Source: Pardosa pseudoannulata (lineage: Eukaryota > Arthropoda > Arachnida > Araneae > Lycosidae). Taken from it: a stretch of 64,000 nucleotides of DNA. Position numbers and translations under genes: made by a program. How positions within the stretch are numbered: position 1 is the stretch's first letter; the number at the start of each line of letters is the position of its first letter. Shown piece by piece: positions 1-15,179 of this stretch. Under the pieces are notes generated by a model, which was not told where the DNA came from, made no database searches, and worked only from the letters and a program-made list of their open reading frames with translations. Where the stretch lies: contig CM063503.1 in the NCBI GenBank assembly GCA_032207245.1, positions 110,411,383 through 110,475,382 of the forward strand. Reading direction: 5' to 3'.

Positions 1-502
1 TGATGTTTAGCTCTTTGTAGTAACTTGTTCGTGAAATGTACGTGACGTGCGTTGTTTTGGGTGAATTCATTCTAATTTTTAGTTAATAATTTACATATAT
101 TATTTGGATTTTTTATGGAGTTGAACCGATAATATCTGTCTTAATGAATAAATGTGAAAAACACATTTTTAAACTAATATTTTTAAAACTGATTTTTTCC
201 ACATTTTTCAAAAATTCTCTGACAAAAAAAGTAAGTAAAGTAATATTTGGATTTGTAAGCAGTAACTAGTAAAGGGACGATTATTCATTTCTATTATTTT
301 ACCTGTCTTTCTTATCAATAAATGAAAAATATAAAATGCGTGTTTAAAGTTAGGTTTTTGGAAAATCATTTATTTTCCTTTTTAAGTACATTTTATTGCA
401 AAGTAAGTAATGCTAAACCTACATTTTTCATATATAGATGATTTTATTCTTTTTTACTTCTTTATACTTGCTTTAAAGGAATATTGAAGAATCATGGATT
501 CA
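1..502. other. AT-rich non-coding DNA
   Basis: No coding frame, RNA gene or repeat that I can recognise. Base composition is strongly AT-rich, like most of the window. Confidence 0.5.
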
Positions 503-1488
503 TAGATTTCAAAATGTAGTTGTTAGGTACTACATTTTATATTTTTCATAACTAAATGCATCATTTCTTTTTTACCTGACTAATATAAGATTATAAAATA
601 ATTACTTTTATTTAAACTAACATAAATTTTAAGAAAATTTAAAAAAATTATAATTGATATTTACTTATTTCTGCCTTTGTTTAATCCAGAAACGATAAAA
701 ATGAAAAATACTGTCGTAGATTTGAAAATATAGTTGTTAGTTACTACATTTTATATTTTTCATAAATAATTACATCATTTCTTTTGTACCTGACTAATAT
801 AATATTATAAAAGAATTTACTTTTATTTAAACTAACATAAATTTTACGAAAATTTAAAAAAAAATTATAATTGATATTTAGTAATTTCTGCCTTTATTTA
901 ACCCTCTGTCTGCTTATCCCGCTATTTCCACGGGTAACTCAAATGTATCAAATTTTGCTTATTTCGCGATTTTAGCGGGCATTTGCTTTTTTTCCTTCTT
1001 TAGGAGAACATCCCAGTTTTTCACCGTTTAAACAGTGAAATAAATTATACACAGTATTATAAGTTTAATTATTTAATAGAACTATAGTTATATTAGATAA
1101 TATAATAATATGATATTCTATATTATATAATTATAATAATATATTTATGTAATTAATTATATATTTATATTATGCATTTATTATATAATATAATTATAAT
1201 ATGTAATTATATATTATAATTACATAATGTAATAAACAGAAATTAACTGCAATTCAACTGAAATTTATTAAAAAAAATTGTTTCTTCTGATAACATCTAA
1301 AATTGGTTTTTCGATAAAAATCTGTATTAAAAAAATCTTTTCTAGAAAGAAAAAGTGCATATTCCAATTCTTCATTATATATAGATTTAATATATAAAAA
1401 AAAGCACAATTTTTGAATCGGTTTTTATCTACAAATTGAGCAGTCAGAGGGTTAATCCAGAAATGATAACAATGAAAAATCTCGTACG
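503..1488. repeat. 215-bp tandem duplication, second copy interrupted by a MITE
   Basis: The segment 503-717 is repeated at 718-901 and continues at 1456-1488. The two copies match closely by eye, for example in the shared stretches beginning TAGATTT, around ACTAACATAAATTTTA and at TGCCTTT. Between 902 and 1451 the second copy is split by a TTAA-flanked insertion. The first copy therefore preserves the uninterrupted site, with its single TTAA at 681-684. Confidence 0.85.
902..1451. mobile_element. piggyBac-type MITE with TTAA target duplication
   Basis: A 550-bp non-coding insertion with terminal inverted repeats. The left end is CCCTCTGTCTGCT and the complement of the right end is CCCTCTGACTGCT, one mismatch in 13. 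It is bounded by TTAA at 898-901 and 1452-1455, while the neighbouring tandem copy has one TTAA and no insertion. Ends beginning CCC plus a duplicated TTAA are the hallmark of the piggyBac superfamily. The interior is AT-rich and carries a CCCGCT/AGCGGG inverted pair near the left end. No transposase remnant is visible, so it would have to be mobilised in trans. The family assignment is inference from the ends. Confidence 0.85.
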
Positions 1489-2176
1489 ATCGGACTCCCA
1501 TATAAAATTGCGAAGCATCCATGATAGAAGGTTAAGGAGTAAAAATATATAAATAACTGAGTATTAAATAAAATCCATAAAATAAATAGAAAGAAAGACT
1601 CTTAATCTAAAAACTTATTTTATCCCTTTGTTATATCTATCCTTTAATTAATACACACACAGAGACACACAAACATTATATAATTATGGTATTAACTTCC
1701 GGGTGAAAGAAAAATGGAGGAAGTAACTATAATTGTTCACTCTACATACATGAAATTGAAATTAGTACGTCTTTAGTAAACAGTGCTTATAATTGTTCAC
1801 CAAAGAGCAGTTTTATGAATGGCACCCCGTAGCTGAGTCAGCTTCTCTCAACTCTCAAAGCCAAATGTCAGATGTAGCATTATATTACATTAAAATAGCC
1901 TTGTTGAATACAAGCAATTCCTTGAAATTAATAATTGCGTTGCAAGGTATGAGGAAAATGGCTTAACATACATTAGACCCCTGTCCTAAAAACAGGACAG
2001 GAATATTAAACATTTTTCTATAATAAATATCAAATGAAATATAAATAAAAATTTTCAGGATAATTTTAAAAAGACATGTTTAATAAACAGGTAAAACTGA
2101 ACTACTAAATTTTATTTGAATTTAAAATCACTGCAAAACATTTTCCTAAAAAAAATCAAATTTGTTAATAGTAAAC
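1489..2176. other. AT-rich non-coding DNA with one small hairpin
   Basis: No gene recognised. Around 1980-2001 there is a short perfect stem, CCTGTCCT paired with AGGACAGG across a six-base A-rich loop. The string TATAATTGTTCAC occurs twice, near 1728 and 1788. No function can be assigned. Confidence 0.4.

Positions 2177-6340
<4,164 letters not shown>

Positions 6341-6430
<90 letters not shown>
6341..6430. repeat. (TA)n microsatellite
   Basis: About 90 bp of uninterrupted TA repeat. Confidence 0.97.
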
Positions 6431-6435
<5 letters not shown>

Positions 6436-8064
6436 TAAATCAAACAAGCAACTTCTTGCCCTGTCCTTCAAAAGTAAATTTTAGGTATTATATAATACCA
6501 GTAATAAATTAGCTGTTTAATCTTAAATATAAAAAAATGTGTTAAAGCATTCCAGTTAAAATGAAGTAAAATGTCTTTAAAGGTATTTAATTTGATAAAT
6601 ATTTTTTGGTATGCTTCAAATTTTGTATGCATAATTATATAAATTAGGACTATCATTTTAACTAATAAAAATAGTTGATATTTTGAACATATTCGGCGAA
6701 AAATAACTCTTGTCTTTTTAACCGAATTAGAAAAGTAGAAATAAAATTTAATAAAATTTAAAAAAAAGTTTAAATATATGTAAATTGCTTATATATTTTT
6801 TTTATAAATTTAGAAACAGTAAACTATTATTTCTTACATTTTAGGAACACTAAATATTATCTTTACAATGAAACCATTAAAAATCCCGGATTTATTTCTC
6901 ACTCATAAATATCATTTACACTAATCATAAAATAAACATTATTATACAATTCCTTCAATTTAATTGGAATAAAATTAAGAGTAAAGTATTTCAAACATTG
7001 ATTAGAAACATTTTCCTATTAGGATATGTAAAAGGTCTACTCTATATTAAATAATTAAAAAAGTATGTTTAAGAAATTCGTTACTTTAACTTCATCTTCA
7101 CGTAAAAAGTCTATACATTTAATTTATCTTTTCTTTTTAATTTTAGCAATTCCTTGCATACAATTAGTTCTTTCAGAAAGCAAAATTATTTTTTTGTAAC
7201 TAAAATACTTATTTTGGAAAAAGTCATCATCTCCATAAAAATTATTTAAATTATATAAGCTACTAAAGACATTGGATAAAATTATAGATATTTAATAAAC
7301 ATATTGTTATCACATTAAACAACACCGGAATCATCTACAATCCCTTTTAAATAATATATTTGAATCTTACCTCCTTCATGTATTATGAATAAAATCCTCG
7401 GAAAAACTAAAGGATAAATGATTATAATTAATTAAGGATTCTAGCTAATTCTAGATGTAAACAATGATTTAAGAAATTAAAAATTTATAGAATACCATTT
7501 ATCTAAGTGTTTCTCTAATTTTGATCTCCCTTCCTTCCCCAAAGTATAATCATAAATGTCTTTGTCTTGCAATGCATTCTATGCAACTGAAATACTTCCA
7601 TAAATTCGTAATCATTTTACCTTCATGAAATAATAAATTTCGTATTATAACAGAGCTACATAGTAGTTAAATTAATTAAATTAGATCGAAATGGATTACC
7701 ATTACACAAATATATGTTGCCTACTGTAAAACAGTTCCGATTTAGCATTAATATTTAGATTACATTAAATTTTAAAATCTTCTACAACAAATCTAAACCA
7801 GTTATGGTTTATATAAATCACTTTCAAAATGTTCCAGTATCTTATTATTTTGTGAATTATAATCTGTCACCTGATCAACAAAATATTCATTCATTCAATC
7901 AAAATTCTATAGTAGTAAGGAGTTTTATAAACATCGATTTTTATAATTGTAAACATTTCATATATTAATGAAATATTTAAGCTTATATTTTTATACCTAA
8001 TTTTATGTAATTCATGTTTTCTTAATATGTCGATTGTTTACTATATATTTGTGTATATACACAC

Positions 8065-8066
<2 letters not shown>
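6431..8066. other. AT-rich non-coding DNA
   Basis: No coding frame, repeat family or RNA gene recognised. Confidence 0.5.

Positions 8067-8123
<57 letters not shown>
8067..8123. repeat. (TA)n microsatellite
   Basis: About 56 bp of TA repeat, just after a short ACACA stretch. Confidence 0.95.
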
Positions 8124-8125
<2 letters not shown>

Positions 8126-8891
8126 ATCTTTTTGAACTTTTAACAACTTAATTTTCTCAGGTCACTGCATAATGGTTTCTCTTATCAACATGAAATCAAT
8201 AGAAATGCTATTCACAGATGTTTTTATCATCTGCGGTAATCTTGAAAAAATATTTATACAATATATGGGAATAAAATAGGTATTCAGAATAATTATTTCA
8301 GTGATTTACTTATTTCCTCTAAATTTTCTTTCAACGTATATTAATCTTTAAAAGTAAATTTTAAAAAGTAATTTTGGTAGTTAATTTTACACATAATTGA
8401 AATAAAATTTATGTTACTAATTCTTAACAAAAATAAGTATAATGCGTTTAAAAATGATCTATGTTAACATATATGTGTTTTAATAAGGTTTTAATAATTC
8501 TTAAATAAATAAATCCATAAGTAATTAAAAATGGAGGAATTTAGTTTTTAAAGCGTTTTTTCGGCTTAAAAGTTTAAATGTATAAATGACTAACAACAAA
8601 ATGAAAAATGTATAATAGTATAAATGTCTGAATATAAATATCTCTACTCTTTATATAAACAACTAATAAAGATTCTGAAGTTTAATTCAATATTCTTTAT
8701 TAAGATAGAAATATTCTGTAAAGAAAATAAATGATTATTTGACCTTAAAATAAATGTGAAATGAAATTTAATAATTAAGAAATGATTGCTTAAAGTATGG
8801 CCTCATTCTTTATATTTGTATAGAGTTCTAATTTTCAACCTAAGCGCATTTAAAAAATAATACAACGACTCAAAAGGTAATGTTATTAAGA
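8124..8891. other. AT-rich non-coding DNA
   Basis: Nothing recognised before the SINE that follows. Confidence 0.5.
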
Positions 8892-9095
8892 TTTTTAGAC
8901 AGGTTTTGGTTTTGATTTGGAGTGCTACGGTCTACTCTTCGCAACACGAGGGCTATTGAGACCGGAACCTACAGCTTAAAGCCGATTCCGAACGGCTACG
9001 AACATCCATGCCACTGTGGGATTCGAACCCACGAACTCCGGTACCGAAGGCCAGCACCCTAACCAATCGGCCATCGTTCGGCTTTTTTAGACAGG
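8892..9095 (-). mobile_element. tRNA-derived SINE, full length, with target-site duplication
   Basis: A 180-bp element (8904-9083) lies between perfect 12-bp direct repeats, TTTTTAGACAGG at 8892-8903 and 9084-9095. Read on the minus strand it begins with a tRNA-like head. The head has an A-box-like TGGCCGATTGG and a perfect B box, GGTTCGAATCC, the internal RNA polymerase III promoter. A non-tRNA body of about 100 bp follows and ends in a degenerate CCAAAT/CCAAAA tail. Three more copies of the same body occur at 52658, 56308 and 59105. SINEs encode no protein and borrow LINE machinery. The clean duplication suggests a fairly recent insertion. Confidence 0.92.
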
Positions 9096-10709
9096 ATTTA
9101 TAGTTATGTAAAACTGTAGTAATTTCTTTTTAAAATTAGAAATAATTAAAAATATTGGATAATCAAATTTATAATTGGAAGATTCAATTCTTGTCAAAGG
9201 TATTGCATAGGATTTCGTATTACCTTTTCTTTTCTATCGACTTTTGATAAATACTCAACTAATTCTTGAATATCTTTAAATTCTAAAGAATCATTCACAT
9301 GAAGTTTCATAGATGCCAGTTTGACAAAATTTACTGAAAATGAAGTAATATAAAAGAATGGAAATGAGCAAAAATGTACTCAGGTCAAGTGCTTAAAAAT
9401 AACACAATATAAGAAAACACTGCATTTATAATGATATATGATTAATAATTACGTTTTTTAATGTGTATAACCAGTGCTACATTGATTTATTAATGCTTAG
9501 ATAAACTATATTCGCATTTAAATATATCAAGTCAATATAACTTAAATAAAAAATATTTCAATAATAACAAAATCTGATATTTCTTTAGGAATTAAAATAA
9601 TTTAGTATATTTTATAAAACATATCAAGAAATCTTTAGAAGCTAACGGAAAACAAATATCCTAAATATTAAAAGTAGCTTCCTAGTCTTTAATTGTGTTG
9701 AAAGTATAAAGAACTTACATATAGCCTTTCAAACACAATGATTAATCTAATTCTAATAACGGAAAACTTCTCTTATGACCCTAAAAAATGAAGAAAATCC
9801 TTGACATTTACAGGAAATCAATATATTTGAGTAAATGTTTTCAATTTAACTCTTTTATCGTAAATCAATTTCTATTTAACTTTCCATTTATTTTAAATTA
9901 GAAAACCATTTATTTTGTTTTGTGATTAGATTAATTTAGTAATTACAAATTTTATATTTTACAAATGAAATCCTTATGAAAATAATGCATTTAGATTTGA
10001 AATATACACTATAATAAAAAAATATTTATTACTCACACTTTTGTATATCTTGCAAAAATAGATAGAACATATACAATTTTAAATGAAAGCAAACAAATCT
10101 TTTTTTATTCGTTCATAATTTCAATTTGGGGAAAATTTAAATCAAAAGTTCTTAAAGCTAGTTTTACGTCACAAGATACCAGAACACAAACTAACTGTAT
10201 GGAATGTAGAACTTAAAAGAGTAATCCAGATTTATAGCATATAGTATTGAATGCATTATGGCTTATTTAAAATGATTGTACAATTAAATTAAAAAACTGA
10301 TAAATATGAAATAATATTACATAGGTTTCTATATTCTGACCACATTTAAGACAAAAAAAAGTATTTTTTTTAATTTCTGGTAACATTCGTAGGCAATCAG
10401 TTATGGGGAATTTATCAAACCTCATTGTATTATTCTAGATATCTATTTATATTCTAAGCATTGAACTGTTAGATTGATAAATAAAAATTCAGTTTAATTA
10501 GCCGTCTATAAATGCATCTCTAAATGAATTTACATAAAACATTTATTTCATAGTATCTTTAAATTTACCTAAAAAATTATTAAACCTATTAGGATCAAAT
10601 GACTGTCAGAAAGATTTTTAGCAACTTAGCTTAAAGATTTTAATGTATGCATTCAACAATTTAGCAAACCAAATACTTATTGAAAAGCAACTTTTTGAAG
10701 AATATTTCT
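9096..10709. other. AT-rich non-coding DNA
   Basis: No gene or repeat recognised. Confidence 0.5.
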
Positions 10710-10713
10710 TTAA

Positions 10714-11277
10714 CCCCTTCCGGTAAAATGACGAGTCTAGCTCGTCATTGGTTTTTCATTCCATACCGCACAATGACGAGCTACACTCGTCATGCGATTA
10801 AAGTTTCTGTTAAATATGATAATTAATTTAGTTTAAAATTTCTAGTGTACTGAATTTGGCAACACTTTTGTTACTTGTGGAAATCCCAGGTCACTATTAC
10901 ATATTTTTTAATTAGAATTTCTTGGTACAAGTCACTGAAAAATTGATGAGTCAGAATAAAAGAAAACCTACTAAGAAGTGCCGTGTGAGTTACAAGAATC
11001 AAATTAGAATTGAGACTCTCTGGCGGTGTAAACAATGCAGAATTCCTTTGCACTTTGTTTTGAAAAGTACCACTCGCTTGAAGACTATTGTATACCTTAT
11101 TAATATTTTGCTTTGATATTTTCTTAATTTTGCCGCTTCTCATATTATTCAACACTATGTAAAAAATGGATTTTAATTAAGAATATGTAACAATTGTAAA
11201 ATGAATCAAGTTTTTTAAATAAAAATAAATGGTTACTTCACGCACAGTTTTTCATTATTAAATCGCACCGGAAGGGG
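10714..11277 (+). mobile_element. piggyBac-like deletion derivative with TTAA target duplication
   Basis: A 564-bp element bounded by TTAA at 10710-10713 and 11278-11281. Its terminal inverted repeats are perfect over 11 bp, CCCCTTCCGGT on the left and its complement on the right. Just inside the left end are two near-palindromes of the form ATGACGAG...CTCGTCAT, at about 10728-10748 and 10773-10794. Such subterminal palindromes are common in piggyBac-like elements. The interior keeps a piece of transposase 3' coding sequence, listed separately, so this is an internally deleted copy of an autonomous element. Its TIRs differ from those of the MITE at 902, so the two are different families. Confidence 0.9.
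10922..11116 (+). pseudogene. piggyBac transposase cysteine-rich C-terminal remnant
   Basis: The frame contains KRKPTKKCRVSYKNQ followed by WRCKQCRIPLHFV. This matches the C-terminal cysteine-rich domain of piggyBac transposases, usually C-x2-C ... C-x2-C ... H, which binds DNA near the TIRs. Here the second cysteine of the first pair reads as serine. The catalytic DDD core is absent from the element. The first 10 or so residues of this frame may not belong to the original protein. It cannot encode an active transposase. Recognition rests on motif memory rather than a search. Confidence 0.7.
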
Positions 11278-11281
11278 TTAA

Positions 11282-12786
11282 TTTAAGTAACAGATTTATT
11301 TACTAAATACTGCATATTTTTGTTTTCAAAATCTGTTAAACCGCAATTTTACTAAACAAGTTATCAAAAGAAATTATATTACTATTTGGCACCATTTACA
11401 TACTTATTTTATCAATTATAATGATTTTTAAAGAAATATGAATTAAAACTTTTCAAAAGTATTTAGAGAAATTATCAAGACACTAAACCATTTATTCCTT
11501 TGCAATTAATAGCAGAATAATAATAAAAGACCAAAGAACTAAGGAAAAATCTATTTTTTAAAGACCATGTTTTGTACACGGATCAAATAAAATTTTTAAT
11601 ATAATAATAAATCATGTCATTTAATTGTTTAGTTGCTCAAAACATTTTACCATTAGAATATCACCAGACCATTGGTAGTAAGTAACATGAAGGTCTGAAA
11701 CAATAAGCCATAGAATAATATATAATTTTAAAATTAAAGTAAATTATTATAACAGTAATATTAGTGTCTCCTGTCCCAGCTCCACAACAGTACTAATTTT
11801 ATTTTTAATATCTAGAAAAGAAGAACTGTTGTAAAATGAAATTCTTGTACATAAGATATTTATCGAAGTTTATCAATCGATTATGAAAACACTAGTTTTT
11901 CTTACACAAAACTCAATAAAGAATCTTATGTTCTAATGAAATATACATATTTAAATGAACAGTTAAAGTTCTTTAACCTTATTATTTTATAGATACACAC
12001 ACACCACACACATATATATATATACATGCCTATTCATTTATATATATTATATTAAGTATTTGTTAGGTTAATTAATTAATGCAATAATTGAGTAACTAGT
12101 GCAATAATTTAGAAAATGCACATAAAATTATTACAGTACAATTAATTTAAATGTAAGTATTTGCAATCACACATATATGATATTATTAAAATATTTAAAA
12201 ATATTACTAATTGCTTGTCAAGTACTATTTACTTCATGAAAAATATTTTGATATATATATATATAATGAAAGTTTAAGATACATAAGGATCTATGTGAGA
12301 AATAAAACAAAAGCTTTTAAATGTTGATCTATATTTGAGGGAGAACATAATATGATCATACATAATATGATTTATTAACCCATAAACAGGCAAAAACATT
12401 TTGCTGAAATAAGTCTCATTGCAAGTAAGAAGAATTGCCACCAAAAGTCATTAATTTACATCATTGTCAATTTTCTTCCCTCCTTCTGTAATAAAGTTTA
12501 CTTAACTCAAAGGTAGGATCATTAACTACTCGATTCTGAAAGGCCGCCTGCTTCAGTAATCCTCGATGCGAGACTCTAAAGTCACCACCATTCAGTGATT
12601 CTCCTGGGAAAAGGCAAATTTAGTGACAGCGCAGGAAGAAATGGGGAGGGAGATATGAATCAAACAGGAGTTGGGGTTCTGAAAGGTAGGGGAAAAATGA
12701 GTAGCAAAATATATTATTGGTGGATACTTGATGCAAGGGAAAATGCTTTCGGCAATTTTGATACGAGAAATTTGAGTACAATGTTT
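11282..12786. other. AT-rich non-coding DNA, less AT-rich at 12480-12760
   Basis: Mostly AT-rich with nothing recognised. At 12480-12760 the GC content is higher and a frame is open on the plus strand (12595-12975). Its downstream half is translated microsatellite and its upstream half matches no family I know, so I do not call a gene. Confidence 0.4.
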
Positions 12787-12789
12787 GCA

Positions 12790-12811
12790 TACACACACAT
12801 ACATACATACA

Positions 12812-12869
<58 letters not shown>

Positions 12870-12870
12870 C
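12790..12870. repeat. (ACAT)n then (TA)n microsatellite
   Basis: About 50 bp of a tetranucleotide ACAT repeat followed by about 30 bp of TA. Confidence 0.95.
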
Positions 12871-13017
12871 ATAGAAACATACATACAATGTGATCAAGAA
12901 ATATGCTCTCTACTCCTAAGGACTCTAGAATACGTTCTATTGGTCCAAATGAGATACAATTTTAATTACAGATAATTCAAATGATATTCCAGACATTTAT
13001 TGCATAAATATATTTAG

Positions 13018-13490
13018 TACAAAAATCTGCCTATAGGTGTCACTGTAACATATATGTTATTTATTTAGAATCATTAAGTTTAGTCGTGCATTAGTTTCTT
13101 GTCTGCATATCATGCCTTCGTTCAAGAAAAGCAAAATTGTTGTACCAGTATCAGTAGAACTCCGTCTGAACGAGCCCTATGCAAGATGAAAGTTCATGAG
13201 CTACCACCTCTTACGATTTTTAGTTGTGGAGTTTACTGAAAAATCATCAAATGTACAGCCAAATGCCAGCTTCTGTGCCATATCTGAATGACAACATCTG
13301 GAGCCATGTTCTTGACTCATTCCAATTAGCTGTGGAAAATATGTTTCTGGGATTCCAGCATATTGTGGAACATGTATGGGGTCCTACTGAACACATTTAA
13401 TGATACTTTTTAAAATTTTTTAGCATATCTAAAGCAAATTAAATGTGTTTATATGTATCACAGAGCCACCTATAGGCGGAATTTTGTGTT
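13018..13490. mobile_element. Short TIR DNA-transposon remnant
   Basis: The sequence GCCTATAGGTGTCACTGT at 13029-13046 reappears in inverted orientation near 13460-13477 as the complement of GCCTATAGGTGGCTCTGT. Similarity extends outward (CAAAAAT against CACAAAAT) and inward (ACATATA). This gives imperfect terminal inverted repeats of about 30 bp around a 0.4-kb interior. A plus-strand frame near 13255-13399 ends in GFQHIVEHVWGPTEHI, faintly like the C-terminus of a Tc1/mariner-type transposase; that similarity is weak. Probably a non-autonomous or decayed element with a TA target, but the target duplication is unclear. Confidence 0.6.
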
Positions 13491-14214
13491 AAAATATTTT
13501 ATACAGTTAATGACAAGAGCATAATTTCAAATGAGTGTCCATACAATGACTAGGTTCTACTAACGAGTGGATTAAATGTATTTTAGCTGTAATTCAGAGG
13601 GATAAATGCTGGTTGCCTTTATGATGCCCTCTAAAATACAATAAGCAACAAAGTCAAACACTTTGTTGATATCAATGTTGCAATAAAATTGGAAAAATAA
13701 ATATTTTTAACTTCAAAATCAAAATTTTCTACATGCGTAAAATTCTATTTCTCCATTTTATCTGAATCACATATACACGTACGTGATAAAGGTGCTTTAG
13801 ATTCTTGAATAATTTCATTGATAAATACACACACATACTAGACTACTGACCGTCGTTGTCCTGTTTAAATGTTGTAAATCCAAAAATAGCAAACATTTTT
13901 TATAGGTTATAAATTAGACAGTTTTGATGTTAAAGTAGGGAAAAATATTTTTAAAATACTTGACGCCACGACACGTACAGTCATCACAAATTCAATTGAT
14001 TAAATTAATATCCCCACATCACCTGTACTGGGATTCGATTCTGAGGCTTTTCGTACCGAATCCAATTGCGCTGATCATATATACGTTGACAAAAAAGGGT
14101 ATCAAGTGGCATTATGATAATCTCTTTAAGCTCACAATTCTGTATTTTAAAGAAAAAAACATTTTCTGTCGAAATAAGTTGTGAATCTAAACCATTCTCG
14201 AATCAATTTAATTA
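13491..14214. other. Non-coding DNA
   Basis: No gene recognised. The end of this interval leads into a retroelement-like tail. Confidence 0.4.
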
Positions 14215-14293
14215 CATATACAAAATTTCATCAAAATCAGTCCGGACGTTTAGAAGGAGTTCTATTATAAATACGTGGACAGAAGAATTTATG

Positions 14294-14371
<78 letters not shown>
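14215..14371 (+). repeat. Retroelement-like 3' tail running into a (TA)n array
   Basis: The stretch AAATTTCATCAAAATCAGTC with GGACGTTTAGAAGGAGTTC shortly after it, then a GACAGAAG motif, resembles the conserved 3' end of RTE-like non-LTR elements in arthropods. Those elements often terminate in a simple repeat. The TA array at 14298-14371 starts within about 15 bases of this motif. Identification is from memory of the motif and is tentative; no reverse transcriptase is visible upstream. Confidence 0.4.
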
Positions 14372-14374
<3 letters not shown>

Positions 14375-15179
14375 ATCGGTTACTAATCCCATTATGACAT
14401 ACATTTCTCTCTACAGACTGTTTCTGAAAGTATCATTTCTGTCACTATTTGGACCATTAAAATTTTTCAGGGTTTAGAGTAAATCATCCTGGTCAATTAT
14501 GAGATAATCAGTCTTTCTAGCTTCAGTATGGAAATGTGAATATATTATAATGGTGTGTATTTTTCATAGTCTTGCCTTCTAACTGCCTTCGATAAACGAA
14601 TCTGCAGTACGTTTAGTTTTGAAATGCTATGTTAGACTCTCTATAACCTCCGTAACTGTGAAATAATCACCAAGTCGAGAAACGGATATCTGTTAGATAA
14701 GCAAACCCTTTAGGTTGTTAAGATATATAGCACCCGCAATGAGTACAGACGCAGAATGTTTGTCTAATCTAGGACCTGATAATTGCAGTTTTCTAACTCT
14801 CTAATTTGGGAACAGTTGGATTAAGAAAATTATTTATTTTACAACATAGAATCATTTTGCAGTTGACCAGCACAGGTACTACACAAAGCTGTAAATCTAA
14901 TATAATGATTTATAGGCATTTGTAATATTTTTAAATATATTAATTAAATATAATTAATAATTAATATATTATATTATTAATAATTAATGCATTTTATTTA
15001 TGATCAATAATTAATATATTGCACAATATATATAAAGAAATGTAAATTTCAGATTTTATGAATGTCATTACATTATATAACTGTTGTTAATATCCAAATA
15101 TAATAACTGAAAATTTTATTTTTAAAAATAGTATTACATTCTAAGGAAACACTGATTTAACTGTTGAGATTAATTGAAA
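14372..15179. other. AT-rich non-coding DNA
   Basis: No gene recognised. At about 14935-15020 there are overlapping AT-only palindromes built from TTAATAATTAAT. Confidence 0.45.

Noticed and set aside
9010..9083. A tRNA gene on the minus strand (also at 52658-52730 and 31797-31868)
   Set aside because: The first two are heads of a SINE with target-site duplications and a non-tRNA body; the third lacks good arm pairing. None looks like a functional tRNA.
12595..12975. 126-codon plus-strand frame
   Set aside because: Its second half is ACAT/TA microsatellite and its first half has no similarity that I recognise; no supporting splice or start evidence.
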